Shown: positions 8,360 through 16,918, numbered from the stretch's first letter. The stretch is DNA of 64,000 nucleotides from Thiomicrorhabdus sp965603495 (GCA_965603495.1 CBFDDF010000005.1:62001-126000); one strand, 5' to 3'. Notes: a model not told the origin generated them from the letters alone. Made by a program: numbers and translations.

Positions 8360-8491
8360 ATGTTTAACCATAAAAGTATTTTGATTACTGGCGGTAGAGG
8401 GGACATTGGAGAGTGTGTTGTATATTGTTTCTCAGGGAAAGTCGGTTTTTTGTCTATTAAAGACCTTAAAAAATATAATCAAGTGGCATAG
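8360..8491 (+). pseudogene. pseB: pseB remnant, internal deletion
   Basis: A 43-codon frame with an AAGGA ribosome site begins M-F-N-H-K-S-I-L-I-T-G-G-R-G-D-I-G, which is the start and Rossmann dinucleotide motif of PseB (UDP-GlcNAc 4,6-dehydratase, about 330 residues). It ends F-L-S-I-K-D-L-K-K, which resembles the extreme C terminus of PseB. Most of the enzyme, including the catalytic region, is missing, so no activity is expected. It stands directly before pseC, the usual place of pseB. The N-terminal assignment is firm; the C-terminal one is weaker. A very small functional protein is not excluded. Confidence 0.7.
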
Positions 8492-8503
8492 GGCATTAAC
8501 TCT

Positions 8504-9667
8504 ATGATTCCTTATGGCAAGCAAGATATTTCCCAAGCCGATATTGATGCGGTGGTTGACGTTTTAAAGTCTGACTATCTGACGCAAGGCCCTCAAGTCC
8601 CACTGTTTGAAAAGACCGTTGCAAGCTACTGCGGTGCTGAACATGGTGTGGCTGTAAATAGTGCCACATCAGCACTACATATCGCTTGTTTAGCGCTAGG
8701 TTTAGGAGAGGGTGACTGGCTTTGGACCAGCCCTAATACCTTTGTTGCATCGGCTAACTGCGCTTTATATTGTGGGGCACAAGTTGACTTCGTGGATATC
8801 AATCCTCATACCTATAATATGTCTGTGGTTGCATTAGAGCATAAACTCCAGCAAGCTAAGCAAACCAATACACTGCCTAAAATTGTTATTCCGGTACACT
8901 TCGCAGGCCAATCCTGTGAGATGCAAGACATCTATGCTCTAAGTCTGGAGTATGGCTTTAAAATCATTGAAGATGCAGCACACGCGATTGGTGGTAAATA
9001 TTTGGATAAGCCGATAGGGGGATGTCAGTATTCTGATATTACGGTATTTAGTTTTCATCCGGTTAAAATTGTGACCACAGGTGAAGGCGGAGTTGCAACC
9101 ACTAATCAAGCGGCCTTAGCTGAAAAAATGCAGTTACTGCGCAGTCATGGTGTGACGCGTGATCCACATTTGATGACCAAAGCTTCAGAAAGTGAAGGTG
9201 CTTGGTATTACCAACAAGTGGCGTTGGGCTTTAACTATAGAATGACTGAGATGCAGGCTGCTCTAGGGGTTAGCCAGATGCAACGAGTTGATGAGTTTGT
9301 CAGCATTCGTAAAGCGTTTGCTAAACGGTATGATGAACTCTTGCACAATCTTCCTTTGGTGTTACCTTTTCAACACGCCGATAGTGACTCTTCCTTTCAT
9401 TTATATCCAATATTAATTCAAACAGATCTTATTTTTAAAACCCGCGCAGAGGTTTTCAAAGCCCTTCGTGAACATGGTATTGGTGTGAATATTCATTATA
9501 TTCCAGTACATACTCAGCCCTATTATCAAAGAATGGGCTTTGCAGAGGGGGAGTTCCCCGTTGCTGAGAGCTATTATCAGCAAGTCATTAGTATTCCAGT
9601 ATTTCATGCGATGACCATTCAAGATCAAGATAGAGTGGTTGAAGTTTTAGAGCGAGATTTGATATGA
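8504..9667 (+). CDS. pseC: PseC aminotransferase, pseudaminic acid pathway
   Basis: PLP-dependent transaminase making UDP-4-amino-4,6-dideoxy-N-acetyl-L-altrosamine, the second step of CMP-pseudaminic acid synthesis. The 387 residues are full length for the DegT/DnrJ/EryC1 family. It starts M-I-P-Y-G-K-Q-D-I, typical of PseC; D-A-A-H-A-I-G-G binds the cofactor; Lys188 in F-S-F-H-P-V-K is the expected Schiff-base lysine. It overlaps pseF by four bases (ATGA). The step before it (PseB) is only a remnant here, so this enzyme either works with products of genes elsewhere or is a leftover of a decaying pathway. Confidence 0.92.
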   Translation: MIPYGKQDISQADIDAVVDVLKSDYLTQGPQVPLFEKTVASYCGAEHGVAVNSATSALHIACLALGLGEGDWLWTSPNTFVASANCALYCGAQVDFVDINPHTYNMSVVALEHKLQQAKQTNTLPKIVIPVHFAGQSCEMQDIYALSLEYGFKIIEDAAHAIGGKYLDKPIGGCQYSDITVFSFHPVKIVTTGEGGVATTNQAALAEKMQLLRSHGVTRDPHLMTKASESEGAWYYQQVALGFNYRMTEMQAALGVSQMQRVDEFVSIRKAFAKRYDELLHNLPLVLPFQHADSDSSFHLYPILIQTDLIFKTRAEVFKALREHGIGVNIHYIPVHTQPYYQRMGFAEGEFPVAESYYQQVISIPVFHAMTIQDQDRVVEVLERDLI

Positions 9668-10359
9668 AACTTTGTGTAATCCCCGCACGAGGTGGCAGTA
9701 AGCGTATCCCAAGAAAAAATGTTAGAAGTTTTTTAGGAGCGCCTGTTATTTCTTATGCCATTAAGGCGGCATTAGAATCAGGTGTTTTTGATGAAGTTGT
9801 GGTTTCCAGTGATGATCCAGAAATCATTGAAATGGCGAAAAGATTCGGGGCAACAGTACCTTTTGTAAGGCCTGACCATTTGTCTGATGACCATACGACA
9901 ACTGTCGAAGTATTGAATCATTGCTTGAATTGGTTCGAATCTCAAGGAAACATTGTTCAAAGTTTGGCGTGCATTTATCCCGTCAATCCATTCTTGACTT
10001 CAAGTCTGTTACAAAATGCCCATAACGCTTGGTCAAACAGTGATGCACAATATTGTTTTTCGGTCAGTGAGTTTCATTCAGCGCCTCAAAGAGCTTTGAC
10101 TATGACGGCAGAGGGACGGATTTCATCTATAGATGATCGCTACCGAAATACGCGAACCCAGGATTTGGACAAAGCTTATTTTGATGCAGGAATGTTTTAT
10201 TTTTTTGATAGCGAAGCGTTAAAGCAAGGATTGCCTATTTATTCTGAGGTGTCATTACCTTATGTGTTACCTAGGTATCAAGCCCATGATATTGATACTG
10301 AAGACGACTGGCAATATGCAGAAAAAATTTATAAAGCTTTTGAAAATGATTTTAGATAA
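9664..10359 (+). CDS. pseF: PseF, pseudaminic acid cytidylyltransferase
   Basis: Activates pseudaminic acid with CTP to CMP-pseudaminic acid, the donor used by flagellin glycosyltransferases. The 231 residues begin with the NTP-binding signature P-A-R-G-G-S-K-R-I-P-R-K-N, and contain the conserved P-V-N-P-F-L-T and the metal-binding D-I-D-T-E-D-D-W near the C terminus. It is translationally coupled to pseC. Paralogues that activate N-acetylneuraminate or legionaminate look similar, but the pseC neighbour makes PseF the best call. Confidence 0.9.
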   Translation: MKLCVIPARGGSKRIPRKNVRSFLGAPVISYAIKAALESGVFDEVVVSSDDPEIIEMAKRFGATVPFVRPDHLSDDHTTTVEVLNHCLNWFESQGNIVQSLACIYPVNPFLTSSLLQNAHNAWSNSDAQYCFSVSEFHSAPQRALTMTAEGRISSIDDRYRNTRTQDLDKAYFDAGMFYFFDSEALKQGLPIYSEVSLPYVLPRYQAHDIDTEDDWQYAEKIYKAFENDFR

Positions 10360-10374
10360 AGGTAGGTGGTATAA

Positions 10375-11433
10375 ATGAGTGTTTATGAGGAAATTCAGGT
10401 TTCAGTCAACCTAATGGAGCAACAATCGGACTTGTACCGACCTACTGCATTTTGGAGGACGGCATCTGCAGAGATTATTGAAGAAGCTAAATGCCAGGGC
10501 TTAGAAAACTTTAGGCGCTTTGATTGTTCGCTAATGTTTTTTGTCCCGACCTATGGCTTACCAGGCAATGGTTTGTCTCCTCGGGTCGTTGATCAAACCT
10601 TAGCATTGGTGAGAGAAGATCAACAAAACCCAAAACAGAAAGCTTATGTTGAGCGAGTTCTGAACGGTTATGAATCAGCATTGGCTGATTATCGAGTTTT
10701 ATTGGCAGCCAGTTCGCCAGACTCTTGCCTTGATCTAACGAGTTTTTCAGAGAGTGAAGTAGGTAATCCTATTGAGCATTTTGAATTTGAGGGAAAGAAT
10801 TACAGCCGTTCTGCATTAAATTATTTATTAGGGCTTTCATTCGCACAAAAACACATCAATTTTAGTGACGTTAATGTGGTTTTAGAAGTCGGTGGAGGGT
10901 TTGGAACTTTGGGTGAAATCCTCCTTAAAACCGATGATTCTATTAAATATATTGATGTGGATATCCCTCCTACCGCCCATTTTTCAAACTTTTATCTAAA
11001 GGAGGTTTTTGGAGCGGAAAATGTAAGTTCTTTTCCAGATTTAGAACCTTTGAACGAGATTAGCATTAAGGACTTAAAGCGCGCCAGCGTTTTGTGTTCT
11101 TGGCAATTGGAAAAACTGGTCGGTAAAATCGACTTTTTTGTCAATTACATCTCTTTTCAGGAGATGGAAAGAGAAGTGGTGAATAATTATTTGAACCATG
11201 TTTCTCGCTTAGGTGCTAAATGGGTGATGTTAAGAAATCTTCGTGAAGGCAAGCAGGTTAAAAAAGATAATGGTTTAGGTGTTGATAAGCCAATTAAGTC
11301 GGCTGACTACGGTGACATGTTAGGAAATGCTTATGAACTGGTAGCTCAAAATGTTATGCCATTTGGGTTTAAAACGGTTGATGGCTACCATTCTGAAATT
11401 TTAATCTTTAAATTGAAAGATTCACTGCTTTAG
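10375..11433 (+). CDS. Putative sugar O-methyltransferase (NanM-like)
   Basis: The sequence resembles the family annotated as putative sugar O-methyltransferases found in nonulosonic acid and surface polysaccharide clusters. The SAM-binding motif is visible as V-L-E-V-G-G-G-F-G around residues 169-177, followed by an acidic strand (Y-I-D-V-D-I-P). There is no signal peptide or membrane segment, so it acts in the cytoplasm. It starts 15 bp after pseF behind AAAGGTAGG. By position it could methylate pseudaminic acid before or after transfer to flagellin; the substrate is inferred only from context. Confidence 0.7.
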   Translation: MSVYEEIQVSVNLMEQQSDLYRPTAFWRTASAEIIEEAKCQGLENFRRFDCSLMFFVPTYGLPGNGLSPRVVDQTLALVREDQQNPKQKAYVERVLNGYESALADYRVLLAASSPDSCLDLTSFSESEVGNPIEHFEFEGKNYSRSALNYLLGLSFAQKHINFSDVNVVLEVGGGFGTLGEILLKTDDSIKYIDVDIPPTAHFSNFYLKEVFGAENVSSFPDLEPLNEISIKDLKRASVLCSWQLEKLVGKIDFFVNYISFQEMEREVVNNYLNHVSRLGAKWVMLRNLREGKQVKKDNGLGVDKPIKSADYGDMLGNAYELVAQNVMPFGFKTVDGYHSEILIFKLKDSLL

Positions 11434-11465
11434 AAAATTCGATGCGCTGGTTTTAGGATAGACAT

Positions 11466-11615
11466 ATGATATTCAGGCTTAAGGGATGAGGGGGGGGGGT
11501 TAGGGTTGATTCCTCGCTTCGCATTGGTATTGGTCATGTAAGGCGTTGCCTGACGTTGTCGGGATTTCTTGCGCGAATAGGGAAATGTCGTAGAGTTTTT
11601 ATGTCGAAAGCTTAA
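11466..11615 (+). pseudogene. pseG: pseG remnant, interrupted
   Basis: The frame reads M-I-F-R, then a 27-base segment containing a TGA and a G10 run, then V-D-S-S-L-R-I-G-I-G-H-V-R-R-C-L-T-L and ends at a stop after about 30 more codons. R-V-D-x-S-x-x-I-G-x-G-H-V-x-R-C-L-T-L is the N-terminal signature of PseG (UDP-sugar hydrolase, about 350 residues). The remaining nine tenths of the gene are gone. Removing the 27 bases, which are flanked by AGG on both sides, restores a normal PseG start, so the insertion is probably secondary. Confidence 0.72.
11490..11499. repeat. G10 homopolymer
   Basis: Ten consecutive G within the pseG remnant. Such runs are slippage-prone; in this place a TGA just upstream in frame means length changes alone would not restore the gene. 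Confidence 0.9.
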
Positions 11616-11624
11616 GGGGCATCT

Positions 11625-11846
11625 ATGCAATGGGAGTGGCATATACCGTTATTAGATGATGCTCGAAAATTAGAATTGACGATGTTCAACTCGCCTTTTG
11701 ACGTTTCCGAAGCGCATATTCGCAGTGTCAGGCCTGGTTATGGCATGGCACCAAAATACGTTGATGAAATTGTTGGAATGCGGGTAATGAAAGATGTTGC
11801 CTTTGGTGATGCGATTCAAAGTAACTTGTTCTCACCAATTAAATGA
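11625..11846 (+). pseudogene. pseI: pseI remnant, internal in-frame deletion
   Basis: A 73-codon frame joins two separate parts of PseI (pseudaminic acid synthase, about 350 residues). The first, W-E-W-H-I-P-L-L-D-D-A-R-K-L followed by F-N-S-P-F-D, is from the catalytic TIM barrel. The second, I-R-S-V-R-P-G-Y-G-M-A-P-K-Y followed by a G-D-A-I end, is the C-terminal antifreeze-like (SAF) domain. The barrel core between them and the N terminus are absent, so synthase activity is not possible. It lies in the usual pseI position, between pseG and maf. Confidence 0.75.
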
Positions 11847-11852
11847 TTTAAT

Positions 11853-11878
11853 GGCTTGAGTCCTTAAGGACTCAAGCC
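11853..11878. terminator. 26-bp perfect palindrome, likely terminator
   Basis: GGCTTGAGTCC and GGACTCAAGCC flank TTAA without any mismatch. No T run follows on the plus strand, so it is a weak intrinsic terminator or a transcript-stabilising hairpin between the pse remnants and maf. Confidence 0.55.
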
Positions 11879-11953
11879 ACAATGTGTACAGCAATGTAAA
11901 TGTTTGAACACAGTACCAAATATACTCAAGAATTGAATGACACAGGATTCACA

Positions 11954-14446
11954 ATGTTAAAAGAGATTGAAATAACACAAGCAATCGAGAATAAGTTTGG
12001 TGAAAAATATTATTCAGAGATTAACAATTTAACATTTGAGAAGCTCTCTTCCCATAGTGTATTTAATAAATTCTACAAAGAGTTTGTGGGAATGGAAGAG
12101 CATGTCCTGATTGTGGCAGGTTCCGATTCAGGCCTGTTATTTCAATATGTAAAGAGTCATGATTTACCCAAGAATTTACATTTTATTTTCGTTGAATTTG
12201 ATAATGTGATTGCAGCCTCTGATGTATTAAATCAAGTTGATGCAGAGAGTGACGCTAACATTCGAGTGGTCGGGCCTGATTTTAATTTTGTACAGCTTGA
12301 ATCTGAATTCAGTTCTTATGTGATTAGAAGAAAAATTAATTTAATCAAATCTTTGGCGGTGATGGATGCGAAGCCAGGAACGCCATATTATCAGCTTTCG
12401 GAGCAACTAGAAGTAAGGTTTAATGCGTTTAGAAGAAGTGCCTACAATGGTTTGAGTACCCGTGTTTTTGAAGAGGAGCGTATTCTGAATGCAGCCGATA
12501 ATATGACGCCTGTCAGTGTGCTTGCAGGTGATCTTGAAGGTAAGGATGCCATTATTATTGGAGGTGGCCCGACATTGGATGACTCTATCGACTGGATCAG
12601 AGCTAATCAAAGTCGTTTCATTGTGGTCGCTGCGGCGCGTGTTGCAAAACGGTTGGCTAAGGAGTCCATTGAGGTTGATTTTTTCATCACGGTTGACCCT
12701 TTTCCATGGAGTTTTGATAACTCTAAAAGTGTACTCGCTTTTTCAGAGAGTAGTATTTTGATTCATAGTTTCCATGCCCAACATAAATTGGTCAGCCAGT
12801 GGAATGGACTTTCAGTGTATTCAGGTCCCAAATATGGCTGGTTCGGGGAAGGCAGAGTTGAGAATATCCAGACACCAGGCCCTACAGTTACGAACTCGGC
12901 ACTGCATATTGCATGTTCATTGGGTGTTAAGAGGGCCTTTTTAGCTGGAATTGATTTCTGTTTTGCGGGTGGTTTAACGCATGAGTCAGGCAGTGATGAA
13001 GCCAAAATGTCTGATACCTTTGGATATAATAGTAAAGCCAAGTTAGTTGATAATGAAGGTAACTTGACGGAAACTGCTGATGATTTTTACTCAGCCTGGC
13101 AGTCTATGCAAAATGCGATCCAAATCTATAAAGCCACTAAACCAATCGAATTTATCAGTTTAGGTTTGCATTCTGCGAAGATGAAAGGGGTGCATTATGT
13201 ACCGAGTGATGAGATTGCGTTAGATGAAACGGATAAAGCCTCATTGATTGCAATGATTAAGGATAAGCTATATTTAAGTGTCGCCGAACGGAAAACAAAT
13301 GTTGAAAATTCCTTGTCGGAATTAAAGGTTCAGTTGCAACGTTTCACGAAACTTCAAAAGCATGCTCAAGAAGGTTTAAAAACAGCGGATAAAATTTACA
13401 ATGGAACAACCTGGCAACCCAATGAAAAGAAAATGGAGCGTATCCAAAAGATTCGTAAAAAAGTAGACAGCTTGATAGGTTTAGATGGAGATATGCTTAT
13501 GAACTATCAGGCAAGTTTTTTTAGCGAATCATTTAAGCCTGTTGAAGATGAAACGGCAATGAAGCCAGAAGAAGTGGTTGAGCAGCTGGAGGCTTTTTTT
13601 GGTGGTGTACAGAAGGTGGCCGGTGATTTTATTGAGATTCTTGAAAAAGGTATTGACAGAGCCAAGCTTAGAAATGATGAACTCAATAACAAGGTTTTAC
13701 CTTCAAAATTAATCGATCGTTGGGAACGCTGGCAAGAGTTTGGGCGTTCAATTCAGTGGCAAAGCTGGCATCAAACAAGTTTGCCTGATGCAGAACAGGC
13801 TGTTTTAGAGGCGGCAATTCAAAGCTTTACAGATGAATATGAGAAGCAAGACCATTACTATATTTCGACGGTTAAAGCTAAAATTAATAATGTAAATACG
13901 CTTTTTGTACGTGCAAAACAGGCATCGGACAGTGGTAATGTGAGTGAAATAGTGGACTTGATAGCGCACTCTGAAAGTCTTGAAGCAAAGAATGATTCTC
14001 AGAAGCATTCTTTTATCTCTCTGCTTAAAGGTATGCGAGATGAGATGCAAGGAGAATATGAAACGGCCATTAAACATTATCAGCAAGTAGAGATGCCTCA
14101 GTTCAAGCACTTTGCTTTACAGAGGTTGTTGAATCATTATATGGATCAGAAAAATTATGAACAGAGTCTGCCGGTGCTTGAGCAATTGTGTGCTGTTTCT
14201 ACGGAGTACATGATTCCTTATGCAGATATTCTCTGGTTGATGGAGCAGCATGTTCCTGCCACTCAGGTTTTACACCTCTATCTCCAGCAGCATCCAGAGC
14301 AATATGCCGTTCAAAATAAGTTTGCACAATTTTTGATGGAGCTTGGAGAGCGTGAAGCAGCGCTTGAAACCGTTAATATGGTGTTGGAAAATGAGCCCAA
14401 TGACAAGACTGCTATGCATCTCCAAGCACAGTTAATGCAGGCATAG
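11954..14446 (+). CDS. Motility-associated factor (Maf) glycosyltransferase
   Basis: Member of the Maf flagellin glycosyltransferase family, expected to move nonulosonic acid from its CMP form to Ser/Thr of flagellin in the cytoplasm. The ATG at 11954 has AGGA six bases upstream; an in-frame ATG at 11900 has no ribosome site. With the later start there are 830 residues. The central MptE-like (DUF115) domain is seen at about residues 195-430: I-I-I-G-G-G-P-T-L-D-D-S, then I-E-V-D-F-F-I-T-V-D-P, and T-V-T-N-S-A-L-H-I-A. The last 150 residues look like TPR helices. It sits two bases from the sialidase-fold gene and close to both flagellin genes. Confidence 0.85.
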   Translation: MLKEIEITQAIENKFGEKYYSEINNLTFEKLSSHSVFNKFYKEFVGMEEHVLIVAGSDSGLLFQYVKSHDLPKNLHFIFVEFDNVIAASDVLNQVDAESDANIRVVGPDFNFVQLESEFSSYVIRRKINLIKSLAVMDAKPGTPYYQLSEQLEVRFNAFRRSAYNGLSTRVFEEERILNAADNMTPVSVLAGDLEGKDAIIIGGGPTLDDSIDWIRANQSRFIVVAAARVAKRLAKESIEVDFFITVDPFPWSFDNSKSVLAFSESSILIHSFHAQHKLVSQWNGLSVYSGPKYGWFGEGRVENIQTPGPTVTNSALHIACSLGVKRAFLAGIDFCFAGGLTHESGSDEAKMSDTFGYNSKAKLVDNEGNLTETADDFYSAWQSMQNAIQIYKATKPIEFISLGLHSAKMKGVHYVPSDEIALDETDKASLIAMIKDKLYLSVAERKTNVENSLSELKVQLQRFTKLQKHAQEGLKTADKIYNGTTWQPNEKKMERIQKIRKKVDSLIGLDGDMLMNYQASFFSESFKPVEDETAMKPEEVVEQLEAFFGGVQKVAGDFIEILEKGIDRAKLRNDELNNKVLPSKLIDRWERWQEFGRSIQWQSWHQTSLPDAEQAVLEAAIQSFTDEYEKQDHYYISTVKAKINNVNTLFVRAKQASDSGNVSEIVDLIAHSESLEAKNDSQKHSFISLLKGMRDEMQGEYETAIKHYQQVEMPQFKHFALQRLLNHYMDQKNYEQSLPVLEQLCAVSTEYMIPYADILWLMEQHVPATQVLHLYLQQHPEQYAVQNKFAQFLMELGEREAALETVNMVLENEPNDKTAMHLQAQLMQA

Positions 14447-14448
14447 GG

Positions 14449-15399
14449 ATGCAGCTTTCTTTAGAAAGTGTTGATTGCGTATGGAATGCTTCGCCACATA
14501 ATGCCTTTACCGATCTTATTCATTATCAAAATGAATGGTATTGCGGGTTTCGCGAAGGCAGTAGTCATATGTCCTTGGATGGTCGAGCGCGTATTCTTAA
14601 ATCTTCTGATGGCGTAAGATGGTCTGAGTTTGAACTGCTGAGTTGGCAGGGGGGTGATGTTCGGGATCCTAAGTTTACGATTATGCCGGATGGTGCACTT
14701 TTAATTACGGTTGGTGTTCGTTTGGCGGCCCCTTCTTTATTGGCGGAAAACGTCTTTTCTACATCTTGGTTGTTGGCCTCTACTGGGGAACTGTCAGGAC
14801 CTTTATTGTGTCAGAGCAGTGTTGGAACATGGCGCTGGGGGGCTGCGCTCAGTCAAGACCAGGTGTTCAGTGTCGGCTATTTTGGCAAAGATCTGGAGGG
14901 CTGTTTGTATCGCTCCAATGATGGTGGGTCCTGGCAAGCGCATGTGCGGCCCTTTTTTCCAGACTCGCCTTGTTTTGCCAATGAATCTTCTTTGGTGTTT
15001 TCCAAGTCCGGTACCGCCTTTTGCTTGTTAAGAAGAGATCGTCCAAATTGCTCGGGACTTTGGGGTGTGTCAAAGCCTCCGTTTACGCGTTGGAACTGGT
15101 TTGATTTACCTTTCTCTGCGGGCGGTCCTAAATTATTAGAGTTGTCCTCTGGTCAGTTGGTCGCTTGTTTTAGGAGCATTCAAAAAAACTCAGAAGATGA
15201 GTATGAAGCGACTACCGTTTTGTATGAAATTTCTTCTGTGGGTGAGGTGCGTTTTTTAATTCAACTGCCTTCAGGTGGTGATACCAGTTATGCAGGCCTG
15301 GTAGAACACAATCAGCAACTTTGGGTGAGCTACTACTCTTCACACGAAGCTGTCTCATCTATTTATCTCGCTAAGTTACAGATTATCTTGTCTGCTTAA
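14449..15399 (+). CDS. Sialidase-fold (BNR repeat) protein
   Basis: A 316-residue protein with features of the six-bladed sialidase propeller: Asp-box-like turns S-S-D-G-V-R-W (about residue 51) and S-N-D-G-G-S-W (about residue 158), an early F-R-E-G in the place of the sialidase F-R-I-P, and G-D-V-R-D-P-K. There is no signal peptide, so it should be cytoplasmic. The gene starts two bases after maf and is surely co-transcribed. It may bind or process a nonulosonic acid glycan on flagellin, or release the sugar as a quality-control step; its activity cannot be decided here. A non-catalytic binding role is the main alternative. Confidence 0.6.
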   Translation: MQLSLESVDCVWNASPHNAFTDLIHYQNEWYCGFREGSSHMSLDGRARILKSSDGVRWSEFELLSWQGGDVRDPKFTIMPDGALLITVGVRLAAPSLLAENVFSTSWLLASTGELSGPLLCQSSVGTWRWGAALSQDQVFSVGYFGKDLEGCLYRSNDGGSWQAHVRPFFPDSPCFANESSLVFSKSGTAFCLLRRDRPNCSGLWGVSKPPFTRWNWFDLPFSAGGPKLLELSSGQLVACFRSIQKNSEDEYEATTVLYEISSVGEVRFLIQLPSGGDTSYAGLVEHNQQLWVSYYSSHEAVSSIYLAKLQIILSA

Positions 15400-15789
15400 C
15401 TAAATCACTCATTAAGACATCACTTACGATATCGCTTCAGGCCTGATGTCCACTTTCTATTGTTTTTTTATATTTTTAATAGGGTTGGTTTGTAACCGTT
15501 GTTCCTATTCATAACTTTTCTTTAACGCCTTTGTTATTCGCATAGTGTTCACACTTTACTACCAATGCGCTTCAGTCACTTGTTTAAGTATCCATTTTTG
15601 AGTCGATTATCTCTTTATACGTGTCTTGTGGTATCTGGTTTTTGGCGCATGAGTCACTGAAAATACCGCCTTTCTACATTTAATTTCTACTTTTTTTGAT
15701 TTTTTTCTAAACATATCTGCGGAGTTGTCGTTAAAGGAATTGTAGAAGGCAACTTAATGTTTTTTTTGAAAATAAAAATTATTTATTAT
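15400..15789. other. AT-rich intergenic region before flagellin
   Basis: No gene is visible in the first 390 bases after the sialidase-fold gene. GACATCA (15416-15422) and TGATGTC (15444-15450) form an inverted repeat with a T-rich tail and may end the maf transcript. The rest is AT-rich with several T runs and leads into the sigma-28 promoter; it may contain activator-binding DNA, but no known box stands out. Confidence 0.6.
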
Positions 15790-15815
15790 TAAAGAATCTG
15801 ACTAGTTGCCGATAC
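15790..15815 (+). promoter_or_regulatory. Sigma-28 promoter of first flagellin
   Basis: TAAA at 15790-15793, a 14-bp spacer, and GCCGATAC at 15808-15815 match the FliA consensus with one base less in the spacer. The untranslated leader is about 90 nt and ends in AAGGGAGAA before the ATG. Confidence 0.82.
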
Positions 15816-15916
15816 ATTAATTAGAAGGCGGGAGACACTGCCTCATATAAAAAATAGCAATACACACACACAATGTTGTAAGTACTCAAAGTAGTACTAC
15901 ATAAGGGAGAAATATC

Positions 15917-16834
15917 ATGTCAATGGTAATTAATACAAATCTGGCATCTTTGAATGCTGTTCGTATGTTGGATTCAACTCAGGGCGCGCAGTCACAAGCA
16001 ATGGAACGTTTAACCAGTGGTTTACGCATCAATACAGCAGCAGATGATGCGGCTGGACTGGCAGTTGCAACAGGTATGACCACGCAGATCCGTGGTACTG
16101 AAATGGCCTTGCGTAATGCAAGCGACGGTGTTGGAATGTTGCAAACACTGGATGGCGCTTCTGAGGAAGTTGTCTTAATGTTGCAAAGAATGCGTGAGCT
16201 TGGAATCCAGGCCTTAAACGGTACCTATAACTATGACAACCGTAAGCAAATGAATCTTGAATTTGATCAGCTTCAGAAGGAAATTCAACGAATTTCAGAC
16301 ACGACCAAATTCAATGGAATGCATATTACTAATGCTTCTTCATTTTCTGTATACACCGCTACATCAGTTCCCGGTGCTGCTTCGGTCGGTTTTAGTACTG
16401 CCATAAGTGGTATGAAGCTGCACGTAGGTTGGGAAGCGGCAAGTGTAAATCAGATGAAAATTCCTCTGATGAACTTCTCTACACTGTCAGCAATTAATAC
16501 AGCAGCTTATGGTTTAGCGGCATCAGGGTCTTCTGCTTATTCGGTTAACGTGTCTTTTATTCGGACAACGCTTTCAGCGGTGGATACTGGGATTTCAGTG
16601 TTCAAAACGATGCGCGCAGCCTGGGGTGCCTTGCAGAATCGATTGGAATATACGATTTCTAACTTGCAAAACGTCAATGAAAATATCGAAGCGTCGCGTT
16701 CTCGAATTATGGATGCTGATTTTGCAACAGAAAGTGCAAACCTTGCTAGAACGCAGGTACTGCAACAGGCCGGAATGAGTATGTTGAGTCAAGCAAATCA
16801 ACAGTCACAACAAGTGTTGCAGTTACTGCAATAA
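15917..16834 (+). CDS. fliC: Flagellin, copy 1
   Basis: Filament subunit of 305 residues. The conserved N-terminal D0/D1 region (M-V-I-N-T-N-L-A-S-L-N-A, E-R-L-T-S-G-L-R-I-N, A-A-D-D-A-A-G-L-A-V-A) and C-terminal D0 helix (A-R-T-Q-V-L-Q-Q-A-G-M-S-M-L-S-Q-A-N) are intact. The middle is short and rich in Ser, Thr, Ala and Val (about residues 130-215), the region where surface glycosylation would occur. It has its own sigma-28 promoter and is followed by inverted repeats. The second flagellin downstream is a close paralogue with nearly the same end regions. Confidence 0.96.
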   Translation: MSMVINTNLASLNAVRMLDSTQGAQSQAMERLTSGLRINTAADDAAGLAVATGMTTQIRGTEMALRNASDGVGMLQTLDGASEEVVLMLQRMRELGIQALNGTYNYDNRKQMNLEFDQLQKEIQRISDTTKFNGMHITNASSFSVYTATSVPGAASVGFSTAISGMKLHVGWEAASVNQMKIPLMNFSTLSAINTAAYGLAASGSSAYSVNVSFIRTTLSAVDTGISVFKTMRAAWGALQNRLEYTISNLQNVNENIEASRSRIMDADFATESANLARTQVLQQAGMSMLSQANQQSQQVLQLLQ

Positions 16835-16918
16835 AGAGTGAAGTAAGTAATTTCAATAGAGCGTTGAGATGAAGTATATAGCAGAGATTTATTATTTAAA
16901 TTCTCAGCGCTCTATTAC

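Noticed and set aside
8536..8545. GCCGATAT in pseC as a sigma-28 -10 element
   Set aside because: No TAAA-like -35 element 15 bases upstream; it is part of conserved PseC coding sequence.
12494..12501. GCCGATAA inside maf as a sigma-28 -10 element
   Set aside because: No TAAA at the required distance (GGAG is found there) and no late gene start downstream.
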